NCBI RefSeq assembly: GCF_001663175.1
Contig: NZ_CP016033.1
Span: 2,356,001 to 2,420,000 of the forward strand
Reading direction: 5' to 3'
From: Erythrobacter neustonensis
GTDB taxonomy: Bacteria > Pseudomonadota > Alphaproteobacteria > Sphingomonadales > Sphingomonadaceae
DNA: 64,000 bases
In this document: positions 47,266 to 54,840 of the stretch, piece by piece
Layout of the letters: the number at the start of each line of letters is the position of its first letter
Position numbering within the stretch: the first letter of the stretch is position 1
The notes under the pieces: generated by a model
Seen by the model: the letters and a program-made list of their open reading frames with translations, nothing else
Told to the model about the DNA's origin: nothing
Databases searched by the model: none
Position numbers and translations under genes: made by a program

Positions 47266-47281
47266 GGTTTCACGTGAAACA
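47266..47281. promoter_or_regulatory. parS centromere site (ParB binding)
   Basis: GGTTTCACGTGAAACA matches the bacterial parS consensus TGTTNCACGTGAAACA at 15 of 16 positions and contains the 14-base perfect palindrome GTTTCACGTGAAAC (47267-47280). ParB loads here to build the segregation complex. It lies in a 155-bp intergenic gap, not in a gene. No parA or parB is in the window. parS sites cluster near the chromosomal origin, so this stretch is probably origin-proximal. I found no second copy in the window. Confidence 0.85.
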
Positions 47282-47371
47282 TGATGCGGGCGACGGCTGG
47301 CCGGGGGCACGATGGCAGCAAACCCGGGCTAACGTGGGGCAAGGCGGGGTCGAGGCGGCACCGAAACGCTG

Positions 47372-48757
47372 TCACGACGGGTCGGCGGCGCGCGGCGTTG
47401 TCGAGCCGAGAATGTCCTCCACGATCCGGCGCACATTCACCTTTGCCTGGAGCCGCGCGCCCAGGAGCGCGATGCCCGAAACCTTGCGCTGCACGAACAG
47501 GGTTTCGATCGGCGGGAAGGCCCAGGTGTCCTTGTCCTGCGCGATCGCCCAGCCTTCTTCGCGCAGCAGCGGAATGAAGGCGCGGTCGCCGAAATCGAAC
47601 GGCGCATCGGCGCGCATTTCGCCGATCACGATATCGATCATCCGGCGCACGCGTTCGGGGTGTTTCTCGGCGACGATCGGCATCATGAACCCCGCTTCGA
47701 TTGTCGCGGCAAGCACTTGCTCGGCATCGCCGCGAAGCCCGGCTTCAAGCATCCGGCGATAGCCGTTCGCCACCACCGGATCGACGGGGCGGCATGCGCC
47801 GAAATCGAGCAGCACGATCTCGCCCGTGCCGCGGCGATAACGGAAATTGGCGAAATTGGGATCGGTCTGCATCACCCCCAGATCGAACAATTCACGCGTC
47901 ACCAGCCGCAGCAGCCGGGCAAAGACCGCATCGCGCACCTCGGCCGGTTCGTTCGCCAGTTCCTCGATGCTGACCCCGTCCTCGAAACTCATCGCGAGGA
48001 TCGATCCGCGGGTCAGCCCTTCGTGCAGGCGCGGGACGACAAAGCCCGGCGTGTCGGCAAGCATGTCGCGGTACAGCGCCATCTGGCGGCCTTCGCGCGC
48101 ATAATCGGCCTCTTCGTGCAGCTGTTGCTTGGCCGCGGCCATCAGCTTGCCCATTTCGAGTTCGGGCGGCGCGAAACCTGCGACCTTGAGCAGCGTCATG
48201 ACATTGTCGACATCGCTGTCGATCGATTTGGCGACGCCCGGATACTGCACCTTGATCGCCAGTTCCTCGCCATCGCGGGTCAGCGCCTTGTGGACCTGCC
48301 CGATGCTCGCGGCGGCGATGGGGCGGGGGTTGAACCAGCGGAACTGCTTGCGCCAGTCTGCGCCCCATTCGGCGCGCAGCACGGTGTCCAATTGGCGCGC
48401 GGGCATGAAATTGCCCTGATCGCGCAGACGCGCGAGGATCGTCGACAATTCGTCGGGCAGGAAATCGCCCGCGTCGAGGCTGATCATCTGGCCCATCTTC
48501 ATCGCCGCGCCGCGCAGGTGCGACAGGCGGTCGGTGAGGCGCTGGACGTTGCCGGGGGTGAGGATCAGGTCGCGCGCATTGATGCCTTCGCCGCTGGCGA
48601 TCCGCCGCGCGCCTTCGGCCACCATTCCGCCCGCGACCCCGCCGACCAGACGGCCGAATGTGCCCAGCCGGGCGATCCGCCCGGCAGGTACCGCGCGCTG
48701 GCGGCTGCGGTCTTCCGGAAGATCGGCAAATTCAGGGGGAAGGTTATCGTCGGACAC
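47372..48757 (-). CDS. ABC1/AarF/UbiB-family atypical kinase
   Basis: 461 residues from GTG 48757 (SDDNLPPEFAD); an upstream GTG at 48823 is also possible. The family-specific lysine-glutamine motif is in LRGAAMKMGQMIS, and RPIAAASIGQVHKA is the Ala-rich loop replacing the P-loop. Metal and catalytic residues are in DPNFANFRYR and LLDFGACR. Members support ubiquinone synthesis or lipid transport by ATPase activity. The lack of C-terminal membrane helices separates it from canonical UbiB, and ADCK/ABC1-like is the safer name. It follows the SDR gene on the same strand. Confidence 0.88.
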   Translation of the reverse strand: MSDDNLPPEFADLPEDRSRQRAVPAGRIARLGTFGRLVGGVAGGMVAEGARRIASGEGINARDLILTPGNVQRLTDRLSHLRGAAMKMGQMISLDAGDFLPDELSTILARLRDQGNFMPARQLDTVLRAEWGADWRKQFRWFNPRPIAAASIGQVHKALTRDGEELAIKVQYPGVAKSIDSDVDNVMTLLKVAGFAPPELEMGKLMAAAKQQLHEEADYAREGRQMALYRDMLADTPGFVVPRLHEGLTRGSILAMSFEDGVSIEELANEPAEVRDAVFARLLRLVTRELFDLGVMQTDPNFANFRYRRGTGEIVLLDFGACRPVDPVVANGYRRMLEAGLRGDAEQVLAATIEAGFMMPIVAEKHPERVRRMIDIVIGEMRADAPFDFGDRAFIPLLREEGWAIAQDKDTWAFPPIETLFVQRKVSGIALLGARLQAKVNVRRIVEDILGSTTPRAADPS

Positions 48758-48826
48758 GGTGGGGAGGGCTTTCCGGAAAGGGCCAGTGTGATCGCCAACG
48801 ATCCGCCCGCGCGCCTGTTCCACGCC

Positions 48827-49606
48827 TTACGAGATCGACAGCCCGCCATCCACCGGCAGGCATTGCCCGGTGATGTAATCCGAATGCGGCGAGGCATAGA
48901 ACACCGCCAGCCCTTCAAGCCCGGCATGATCGCCCGCGCGGCGCAGCGGAATCCGGCGGCTCATCCACTCGGCAAAGCGGGGATCGGCCTTCGCGGTGAT
49001 CTCGGTCTCGTAAAACCCGAAAAGCAGCGCGTTGGCGGTGATCCGGTAACGCGCAAGTTCGAATGCGGCGGCGCGGGTCAGCCCGTTGAGCGCGGCCTTC
49101 GATGCGGCATAATCGGACGAGCGGTTGACCCCCATGATCGATTGGCCCGACGATGTCGCGATCAGCTTGCCGCCCGGATCGCCATCCTTCGCGCGCGCGA
49201 TCATGTGGCGGCTGACATGCTTGTAAACCAGCGCCGCGCCGCGGGTGTTGACCGCCATCGTGTGATCCCAGCCATCGGCGGTAATGTCGGGGATCGCGGT
49301 GCCTGCGCCCGAAATCCCGGCATTGGCAAAGCATGCATCGATCCGCCCGAACGCGGCAAGCGTCTGCGCGACCGCGGCCTCGATTGCGTCATCCTCGCCC
49401 ACATCGCAGGCCAGCGCGATCACTTCGCCTGCGCCAAGACCGCGCAATTCCGCCGCAGCTGCGGCGTTTTTTTCGGCATTGCGCGCAAGGACTGCGACAT
49501 TCGCGCCAGCCTTGGCCAGCCCGCGCGCCATCGACAGGCCCAGCCCGCCATTGCCGCCGGTGATGAGGGCCGTGCGGCCCGTAAGATCGAACAGGGTCAT
49601 GGCCAT
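48827..49606 (-). CDS. Short-chain dehydrogenase/reductase
   Basis: 259 residues. NAD(P)-binding TGGNGGLG is at 16-23, ACDVG and NAGISG mark the Rossmann core, and the catalytic set is a serine at 152/153 (ATSSGQS), Tyr166 and Lys170 (YAASK). FDLTGRTALITGG at the start and DYITGQCLPVDGG at the end are typical of classical SDRs. Likely acts on a hydroxy- or keto-compound; substrate unknown. It precedes the ABC1-like kinase gene on the same strand and may be co-transcribed with it. Confidence 0.9.
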   Translation of the reverse strand: MAMTLFDLTGRTALITGGNGGLGLSMARGLAKAGANVAVLARNAEKNAAAAAELRGLGAGEVIALACDVGEDDAIEAAVAQTLAAFGRIDACFANAGISGAGTAIPDITADGWDHTMAVNTRGAALVYKHVSRHMIARAKDGDPGGKLIATSSGQSIMGVNRSSDYAASKAALNGLTRAAAFELARYRITANALLFGFYETEITAKADPRFAEWMSRRIPLRRAGDHAGLEGLAVFYASPHSDYITGQCLPVDGGLSIS

Positions 49607-49690
49607 GAAACTGGCGCAAAGCCGGGGGCCGCGCAAGGCGGCGATAGCGATCGGCGGGAACCGCGCGTCCGCCCTGTGGTTACCCGCGGC

Positions 49691-50161
49691 ATGAACGAAC
49701 GATCACCGCACACCGCGCCCGCCCTGCCATCCGCCGCCAGGGCGCTGGGCTATGCCGGGCTCTTGCCGCAGATCTTCTGCGTCGCGATGGTGCTGGCGGG
49801 CCATGAATGGCGATATGCCGCGCTCGCCGGCGGGTTCGCCTATTCTGCGGCGATCTTCAGTTTTCTGGGCGGCGTCTGGTGGGGGCAGGCGGTGCAGAGC
49901 GGGCGCGCGACCACCGGGGCCTATCTGCTCGCGGTGATGCCAAGTTTGCTGGCGGTTGGCCTGTTCCTGCCGTGGAGCTTCGGGTGGGACTGGCCGGGTC
50001 CGGCGCTTCTGTATCTCGGCGCGCTGATCCTCGGCTCGCCGCTGATCGACCGCGGGCTCGGATTTGCGGGCGCGGATTTCCTGAAATTGCGCTGGCATCT
50101 GTCGATCGGGCTGGGCAGCCTGACGATCGCGCTGGGCCTGCTCGCGCCGCAGGTGCTCTGA
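49691..50161 (+). CDS. DUF3429-family membrane protein
   Basis: 156 residues with about five hydrophobic segments: ALGYAGLLPQIFCVAMVLAG, AALAGGFAYSAAIFSFLGGV, AYLLAVMPSLLAVGLFLPW, ALLYLGALILGS and LSIGLGSLTIALGLLA. The WWG motif after FLGGV and the LGYAGLLPQ start are what I associate with DUF3429. No function known. It is divergent from the SDR gene and precedes the CHASE2-EAL gene. Confidence 0.82.
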   Translation: MNERSPHTAPALPSAARALGYAGLLPQIFCVAMVLAGHEWRYAALAGGFAYSAAIFSFLGGVWWGQAVQSGRATTGAYLLAVMPSLLAVGLFLPWSFGWDWPGPALLYLGALILGSPLIDRGLGFAGADFLKLRWHLSIGLGSLTIALGLLAPQVL

Positions 50162-50259
50162 GCGCGGTTGCCGCAGAACGCCCCTCTCAAACCTTTGCGA
50201 TAAATTAACCACCCAAGCCTAGGGCAGACGAAGGGTTTGCCGACAGGATAGTCCGGTTA

Positions 50260-52623
50260 ATGAACGCAAGGCTTCAGCAGATGGCCGATCAGATGCGCCA
50301 GAGCCTCGGCACGACCGGGGGGCAGGGTGCTGTCCGCACGGACAGCGCGCGGCGGCGTTCGGCATCCGAGCTGCTGGGCAAGAAGCGGCTGATGGTCGCT
50401 GTGTGCGCGGTGTTGTTCGGCATCTTCAGCGCAATCATCGAACTGCCGTTGCCGGCCGAAGACGCCTACACCGCCGCGCGCGCGCAGCTTCGGCAGCGCC
50501 CGGCACCGCAGGACATCGCGATGATCGCGATCGACGATGCGACGCTTAATGAGTTACGGGTCGCCCTGCCGACGCGGGCGCATGACAGCCAGGTCGTCGA
50601 TCAGCTTGTGGCCGCCGGGGTGCAGAAGATCGTTTTCGACCGCGCCCATGCCGATCCCGAAACAGCCGCAACCGATGCGATTTTCGCGCAGACGCTTGCC
50701 CGGCACCGCGGGAAGGTGTGGCTGGGGATGGCTACGCCGATCGCAAACGGGTTCAGAATTTCTGACCCGATCGTTCCACTCAAACAATTCAGCGATGTGG
50801 CACTCCAAGCATCGATGGCGGGTTACGTTGGTCCTTTCGGATTTTCCGTCAAATTCCCAACCAGAGTAGAGATGGCTGGCACAGCCTATCCCTCGATTTC
50901 GGCGCTCTTGTCGGGTTATAACGGGCCGACGCAAGAGTATCGGCCAGACTATGCTTTTGATCCGAAGACCATTCCTACATTTCGCTATGTCGATGTTTTG
51001 CATGGCCGAATTAAATCAGGGGAGCTTGCCGGCAAGAGTGTCGTAGTCGGCCGCACCTTTATCGAATCGCCCGATTTTCATAATCATCCAATCTACGGTC
51101 GGCTTGCCGGCCCTTACTTCCACATACTCGGGGCGCACACCCTCAGGCGCGACACGCCCATTGATCTGCTCTGGTATCCCGCGATGCTGCTGGCCGCCGC
51201 GGTCATCTTTGCGCAGACGCGTGGCCGGCCAAGGGGTGCCCGGGACTTGTGGATCGTGGTTTTCGCCTTGCTTCTGGTGCCGTTCGTGCTCGACGAGTTC
51301 GCAATCCACGCCGATATCATGCCCGCGCTGTTGGCGATCGGATTTGCCGCCTTCGGGTTCCACCGGATCAACCGCAAATATTATAATGTCGGGGTCGATG
51401 CGATGACGACATCGGCGATCAGTTCGGAGCGGCCCAGCAGCGAGCGCGATGTCTATGCGCTCAAGATCGCCAATCTTGCCGAATTGTCCGAAAACTGGAG
51501 CGAGCGCGAGATCGGCGACTTCGTCAACACGCTGATCGCCTATGTGCGCGGCCCTGGCGAAGTCGGCGACATCGCGTTCGACCGCGATATCCTCGTATGG
51601 CTCGCCCCGCGGATGGAAACTGCCGATCTCGAACGCCATGCCGATGGTCTGGCGATGATGCTCAAGACCGCGATCAGCCACGATTGGCAATCTTCGCAAG
51701 GCGCGCCGGCGCTGGGGATCGACACCAACCACGATCTACCTGTCGCGCTGCGGATCAAGCGGGCGATGCAGGCGGCCGAAGAGGCTGCCTCGCGCGGCGT
51801 GCGCTTCATCATCAACGATGCCGCACATCTCGAGGCCCGCAATCACCGGCTGGGCCTCATTCGCGTGCTCGAGAAGGGGTTGCGCGACCGCGATATCGGC
51901 GTCGCCTACCAGCCCAAGATCGATCTGTCCTCGGGCCGGATCGTCGGCGCGGAAACGCTGATCCGCTGGCGGCCCGACGGCGGCGAATTGATCAACCCGC
52001 AGGATCTGGTGCTCGCCGCAGAGGCCGGCGACCGCATCAACGAACTGACATTGGTGGTGATGGAAGCGGCGCTGATCGACGGAAAGCAGGCGATCACGCT
52101 CGACCCGCGCTTCAAGCTTGCCGTCAACATGTCGGCCAAGAGCCTGTCGGATACGCACCTCTTGTTCGACATCATGACCTTGCTGGGCCGCTTCGATTTC
52201 CCGGCCGAGAACCTGACGCTCGAACTGACCGAAACCGCCAAGCTCGAGGATCACCGCATCGCGCCGCAGATCGCGGCGTTGAAGGCCCGCGGGATCGGCC
52301 TGTCGATCGACGATTTCGGCACCGGCCAATCGAACCTCGAATATATCGAGAAGCTGCCAAGCTCCGAACTGAAGATCGACAAGCGTTTCGTGCAGCACAT
52401 GGCGACCTCGGAGGAAAGCCGCGCCGTGGTGCGCGCCACGATCGAGATCGCGCATTCGCTCGGCAAGATCGTCGTCGCCGAGGGGGTCGAGGAATTTTCC
52501 GTCGCCGCCGCCTTGCGCGCGATGGGCTGCGATCAGGCCCAGGGCTATCTTTTCTCGCAAGCCATCGCGATGCCTGAACTGCTCGCGATGATGGGAGTTC
52601 GGCAAGCCATACTTACCGCTTGA
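50260..52623 (+). CDS. CHASE2-EAL membrane c-di-GMP phosphodiesterase
   Basis: 787 residues. One membrane segment (LMVAVCAVLFGIFSAIIELPL, about 44-64), a periplasmic CHASE2 sensor (about 75-300, with IAMIAIDDATLNEL and DRAHADPETAATD), three membrane segments (about 305-368), a linker domain (about 390-530) possibly a decayed GGDEF, then EAL. Active-site residues are present: Glu565 (GAETLIRW, ETL for EAL), VNMSAKSL, LELTE, IDDFGTGQSN, KIDK, AEGVEE and QAQGYLF. The stretch about 50740-51130, inside CHASE2, is visibly poorer in G+C than the rest of the gene. No GGDEF motif is seen, so it should degrade c-di-GMP. Confidence 0.9.
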   Translation: MNARLQQMADQMRQSLGTTGGQGAVRTDSARRRSASELLGKKRLMVAVCAVLFGIFSAIIELPLPAEDAYTAARAQLRQRPAPQDIAMIAIDDATLNELRVALPTRAHDSQVVDQLVAAGVQKIVFDRAHADPETAATDAIFAQTLARHRGKVWLGMATPIANGFRISDPIVPLKQFSDVALQASMAGYVGPFGFSVKFPTRVEMAGTAYPSISALLSGYNGPTQEYRPDYAFDPKTIPTFRYVDVLHGRIKSGELAGKSVVVGRTFIESPDFHNHPIYGRLAGPYFHILGAHTLRRDTPIDLLWYPAMLLAAAVIFAQTRGRPRGARDLWIVVFALLLVPFVLDEFAIHADIMPALLAIGFAAFGFHRINRKYYNVGVDAMTTSAISSERPSSERDVYALKIANLAELSENWSEREIGDFVNTLIAYVRGPGEVGDIAFDRDILVWLAPRMETADLERHADGLAMMLKTAISHDWQSSQGAPALGIDTNHDLPVALRIKRAMQAAEEAASRGVRFIINDAAHLEARNHRLGLIRVLEKGLRDRDIGVAYQPKIDLSSGRIVGAETLIRWRPDGGELINPQDLVLAAEAGDRINELTLVVMEAALIDGKQAITLDPRFKLAVNMSAKSLSDTHLLFDIMTLLGRFDFPAENLTLELTETAKLEDHRIAPQIAALKARGIGLSIDDFGTGQSNLEYIEKLPSSELKIDKRFVQHMATSEESRAVVRATIEIAHSLGKIVVAEGVEEFSVAAALRAMGCDQAQGYLFSQAIAMPELLAMMGVRQAILTA

Positions 52624-52629
52624 TTAAGG

Positions 52630-52644
52630 TTAATAAAGTGTTAA
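52630..52644. promoter_or_regulatory. CtrA box, TTAA-N7-TTAA
   Basis: TTAA at 52630-52633, seven bases, TTAA at 52641-52644: an exact match to the CtrA core consensus. A further TTAA overlaps just upstream (52624-52627). It sits 40 bases before the 12-codon ORF at 52684, where a CtrA-activated promoter would be expected. CtrA is the alphaproteobacterial response regulator downstream of DivL/CckA. Confidence 0.6.
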
Positions 52645-52683
52645 ACCCATCCTACAGCTTTTGGCGCTGGATGGAGAAATCTT

Positions 52684-52722
52684 ATGTGGGCCTATTTCGG
52701 TTACCTGTTCGGCTCGCGCTAA
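52684..52722 (+). CDS. Candidate 12-residue microprotein, aromatic-rich
   Basis: ATG to TAA encodes MWAYFGYLFGSR, with five aromatic residues of twelve. GGAG at 52672-52675 is 8 bases upstream, good spacing for translation. The ORF is bracketed by a CtrA box and a strong terminator 25 bases after the stop, forming a self-contained unit of about 100 bases. It may be a translated microprotein, a leader peptide, or an accidental ORF within a small RNA. No homology can be claimed. Confidence 0.4.
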   Translation: MWAYFGYLFGSR

Positions 52723-52747
52723 TTTTGCGCTTGACGTAATCAAGGAT

Positions 52748-52773
52748 AAGCCCCGGGAAACCGGGGCTTTTTT
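52748..52773 (+). terminator. Strong Rho-independent terminator with GAAA tetraloop
   Basis: AAGCCCCGG (52748-52756) and CCGGGGCTT (52761-52769) form a perfect 9-bp stem closed by a GAAA tetraloop and followed by four more T's. It ends the short unit at 52630-52773. It could alternatively serve the CHASE2-EAL gene 124 bases upstream. Confidence 0.88.
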
Positions 52774-53184
52774 CGTTCTAGCACCTTTTTTTGTTGGTTA
52801 TCCGCGCTGTGCGGCAAAGCCCTTCGAGCCATCTGTCGCGTTGCCTCGCAGGCTGTTGTTAACCTTTGCGAATCGCCGCTGACCAGCCGCGGCTCTCTTA
52901 TTCTCCGGTCATGTCCCCCCCATTTTCACAACTCAGGCGCAAACATTCGTCGAGCGACGGGCGCCTTTCGTCGTCTGGAGTGCCGCAATCGCCCCTCGCG
53001 CCTGCATGGATGATGGCGAGGGGCGGCACCAAGGGTGCATGCAGACCGGATGCGGGTCAGGGTCAAAGCGTTTGACCATGCTTCCGGCGCCATGCACTTG
53101 TTCTCCCCACAACAAGACAACCGCCTTGCGCAGTGACCGGATGCCCCGGGACACCGCGACCGGCCGGATCGGGGAGTTACGCAA
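52774..53184. other. 411-bp intergenic region before tldD
   Basis: No gene I can support. It contains small dyads such as CTTGTT/AACAAG around 53098-53117 and, at the end, the GGGGAG ribosome binding site (53171-53176) of tldD. Short open frames here have Arg/Ser/Pro-rich translations and no family features. The tldD promoter is presumably inside. Confidence 0.55.
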
Positions 53185-54819
53185 GTGGACAGACGGGATT
53201 TTCTGGCGCTCAGCACCTTTTTTACAGGCGCTGCGCTTTCACCCTCGATTTTCGGGAAGGCGATCGCCGCCAGCCAGTTGCAGGACGGCATCGACATCGC
53301 CGTAAAGAAGCGTCTGTCTGATGCCGCGCTGACCTCTGCCAAGGCAGCCGGCGCGACCTATTGCGACGTGCGCGTCGGGCGGTATCTCCGCCAGTTCGTG
53401 ATTACCCGCGACCGCAACGTCGAAAATATCGTCAACACCGAATCCACCGGCACCGGCGTGCGCGTGATTGCCGATGGCGCATGGGGCTTTGCCGCGACCA
53501 ACGCGATGACCGAAGATGCCGTGGCCGATGCCGCGCGTCAGGCGACCGCGATGGCCAAGGCCAATGCGCGCACGCAGCTCAAGCCCGTCCAGCTCGCCCC
53601 CACGCCCGGTGTGGGCGAGGTGAGCTGGCGCACCCCGATCAAGAAGAATGCGATGGACGTGCCGATCGCCGACAAGGTCGATCTGCTGATGGGCGTGAAC
53701 GAGGCGGCGTTCGGGGCCGGCGCGAGCTTCGTCAACTCGCTGCTGTTCCTCGTCAACGAGCAGAAATATTTCGCCTCGTCCGACGGGTCATACATCGATC
53801 AGGACGTCCATCGCATCTGGGCGCCGATCACGGTCACTGCGGTCGACAAGACCACGGGCAAGTTCCGCTCGCGCGAAGGGCTATCGGCGCCCATGGGGCT
53901 GGGCTGGGAATACATGGATGGTCGCAGCGAAGACAAGTTCGTGCTGTCGAACGGGCTGACGACGTATGGCAATTCCTATGACATGAAGGAAGATGCTGTC
54001 GCGGCCGCCCGCGATGCGCGCGAAAAGCTGAAGGCGCCCTCGGTCAAGCCGGGCAAGTATGACCTCGTGCTCGACCCGAACCACCTTGGCCTCACGATCC
54101 ACGAAAGCGTCGGTCACCCGCTCGAGCTCGACCGCGTGCTGGGTTACGAGGCGAATTACGCCGGCACCAGCTTCGCCACGCTCGACAAGCGCGATGCCGC
54201 GTTCAAATATGGCAGCGACATCGTCAACCTGTTCGCCGACAAGACGCAGGCAGGATCGCTCGGTGCGGTCGGCTATGACGATGAAGGCGTCAAAACCAAG
54301 CGCTGGGATCTCATCAAGGACGGCGTGCTGGTCGATTACCAGACGATCCGCGATCAGGCACACATCGTCGGCAAGAACGAATCCGATGGTTGCTGCTATG
54401 CCGACAGCTGGTCTTCGGTGCAGTTCCAGCGGATGGCGAACGTCAGCCTTGCACCGGGCAAGACCAAGATGAGCCCCGCGGACATGATTTCGGGTGTCGA
54501 AAACGGCATCTATATTGCCGGGCGCGGATCGTTCTCGATCGACCAGCAGCGTTACAACGCCCAGTTCGGCGGAACGGTGTTTTACGAAATCAAGAATGGC
54601 AAGCTGGGCCCGATGATCGAGGATGTCGCCTACCAGATGCGCACCCCCGAATTCTGGGGCGCGTGTTCGGCCATCTGCGACGAGAGCGATTACCGCCTGT
54701 TCGGCTCGTTCTTCGACGGCAAGGGCCAACCCAGCCAGGTCTCGGCCGTGAGCCACGGCTCCTCGACCACCCGTTTCGACGGCATCAACGTCATCAGCAC
54801 CGCCCGGTCGCTCGGTTAA
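53185..54819 (+). CDS. tldD: TldD-family metalloprotease with Tat-like N-terminal signal
   Basis: 544 residues; GTG 53185 follows GGGGAG. The zinc motif HESVGHPLE has His306, Glu307 and His311 (H-E-x-x-x-H), and a C-terminal cysteine ligand is likely in GACSAICDES. TldD pairs with TldE (next gene) to cut unfolded peptides and to mature some peptide natural products. The first 30 residues, MDRRDFLALSTFFTGAALS, look like a twin-arginine signal and are not part of the usual cytoplasmic TldD (about 480 residues in E. coli). This suggests a periplasmic version. The family is certain; export is inference. Confidence 0.88.
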   Translation: MDRRDFLALSTFFTGAALSPSIFGKAIAASQLQDGIDIAVKKRLSDAALTSAKAAGATYCDVRVGRYLRQFVITRDRNVENIVNTESTGTGVRVIADGAWGFAATNAMTEDAVADAARQATAMAKANARTQLKPVQLAPTPGVGEVSWRTPIKKNAMDVPIADKVDLLMGVNEAAFGAGASFVNSLLFLVNEQKYFASSDGSYIDQDVHRIWAPITVTAVDKTTGKFRSREGLSAPMGLGWEYMDGRSEDKFVLSNGLTTYGNSYDMKEDAVAAARDAREKLKAPSVKPGKYDLVLDPNHLGLTIHESVGHPLELDRVLGYEANYAGTSFATLDKRDAAFKYGSDIVNLFADKTQAGSLGAVGYDDEGVKTKRWDLIKDGVLVDYQTIRDQAHIVGKNESDGCCYADSWSSVQFQRMANVSLAPGKTKMSPADMISGVENGIYIAGRGSFSIDQQRYNAQFGGTVFYEIKNGKLGPMIEDVAYQMRTPEFWGACSAICDESDYRLFGSFFDGKGQPSQVSAVSHGSSTTRFDGINVISTARSLG

Positions 54820-54840
54820 GCCAGCGCAGGAGAAGCAGAC

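Noticed and set aside
52684..53184. Aromatic-amino-acid attenuator reading of the 12-codon ORF plus terminator
   Set aside because: The next gene, tldD, is over 400 bases away and is not an aromatic-biosynthesis gene. No clear competing antiterminator could be drawn. The CtrA-linked short unit is a better reading.
52926..53342. Open frames in the gap before tldD (minus 52926-53342 and plus 53006-53305)
   Set aside because: They have low-complexity Arg/Ser-rich translations, overlap the start of tldD, and have no ribosome binding sites.
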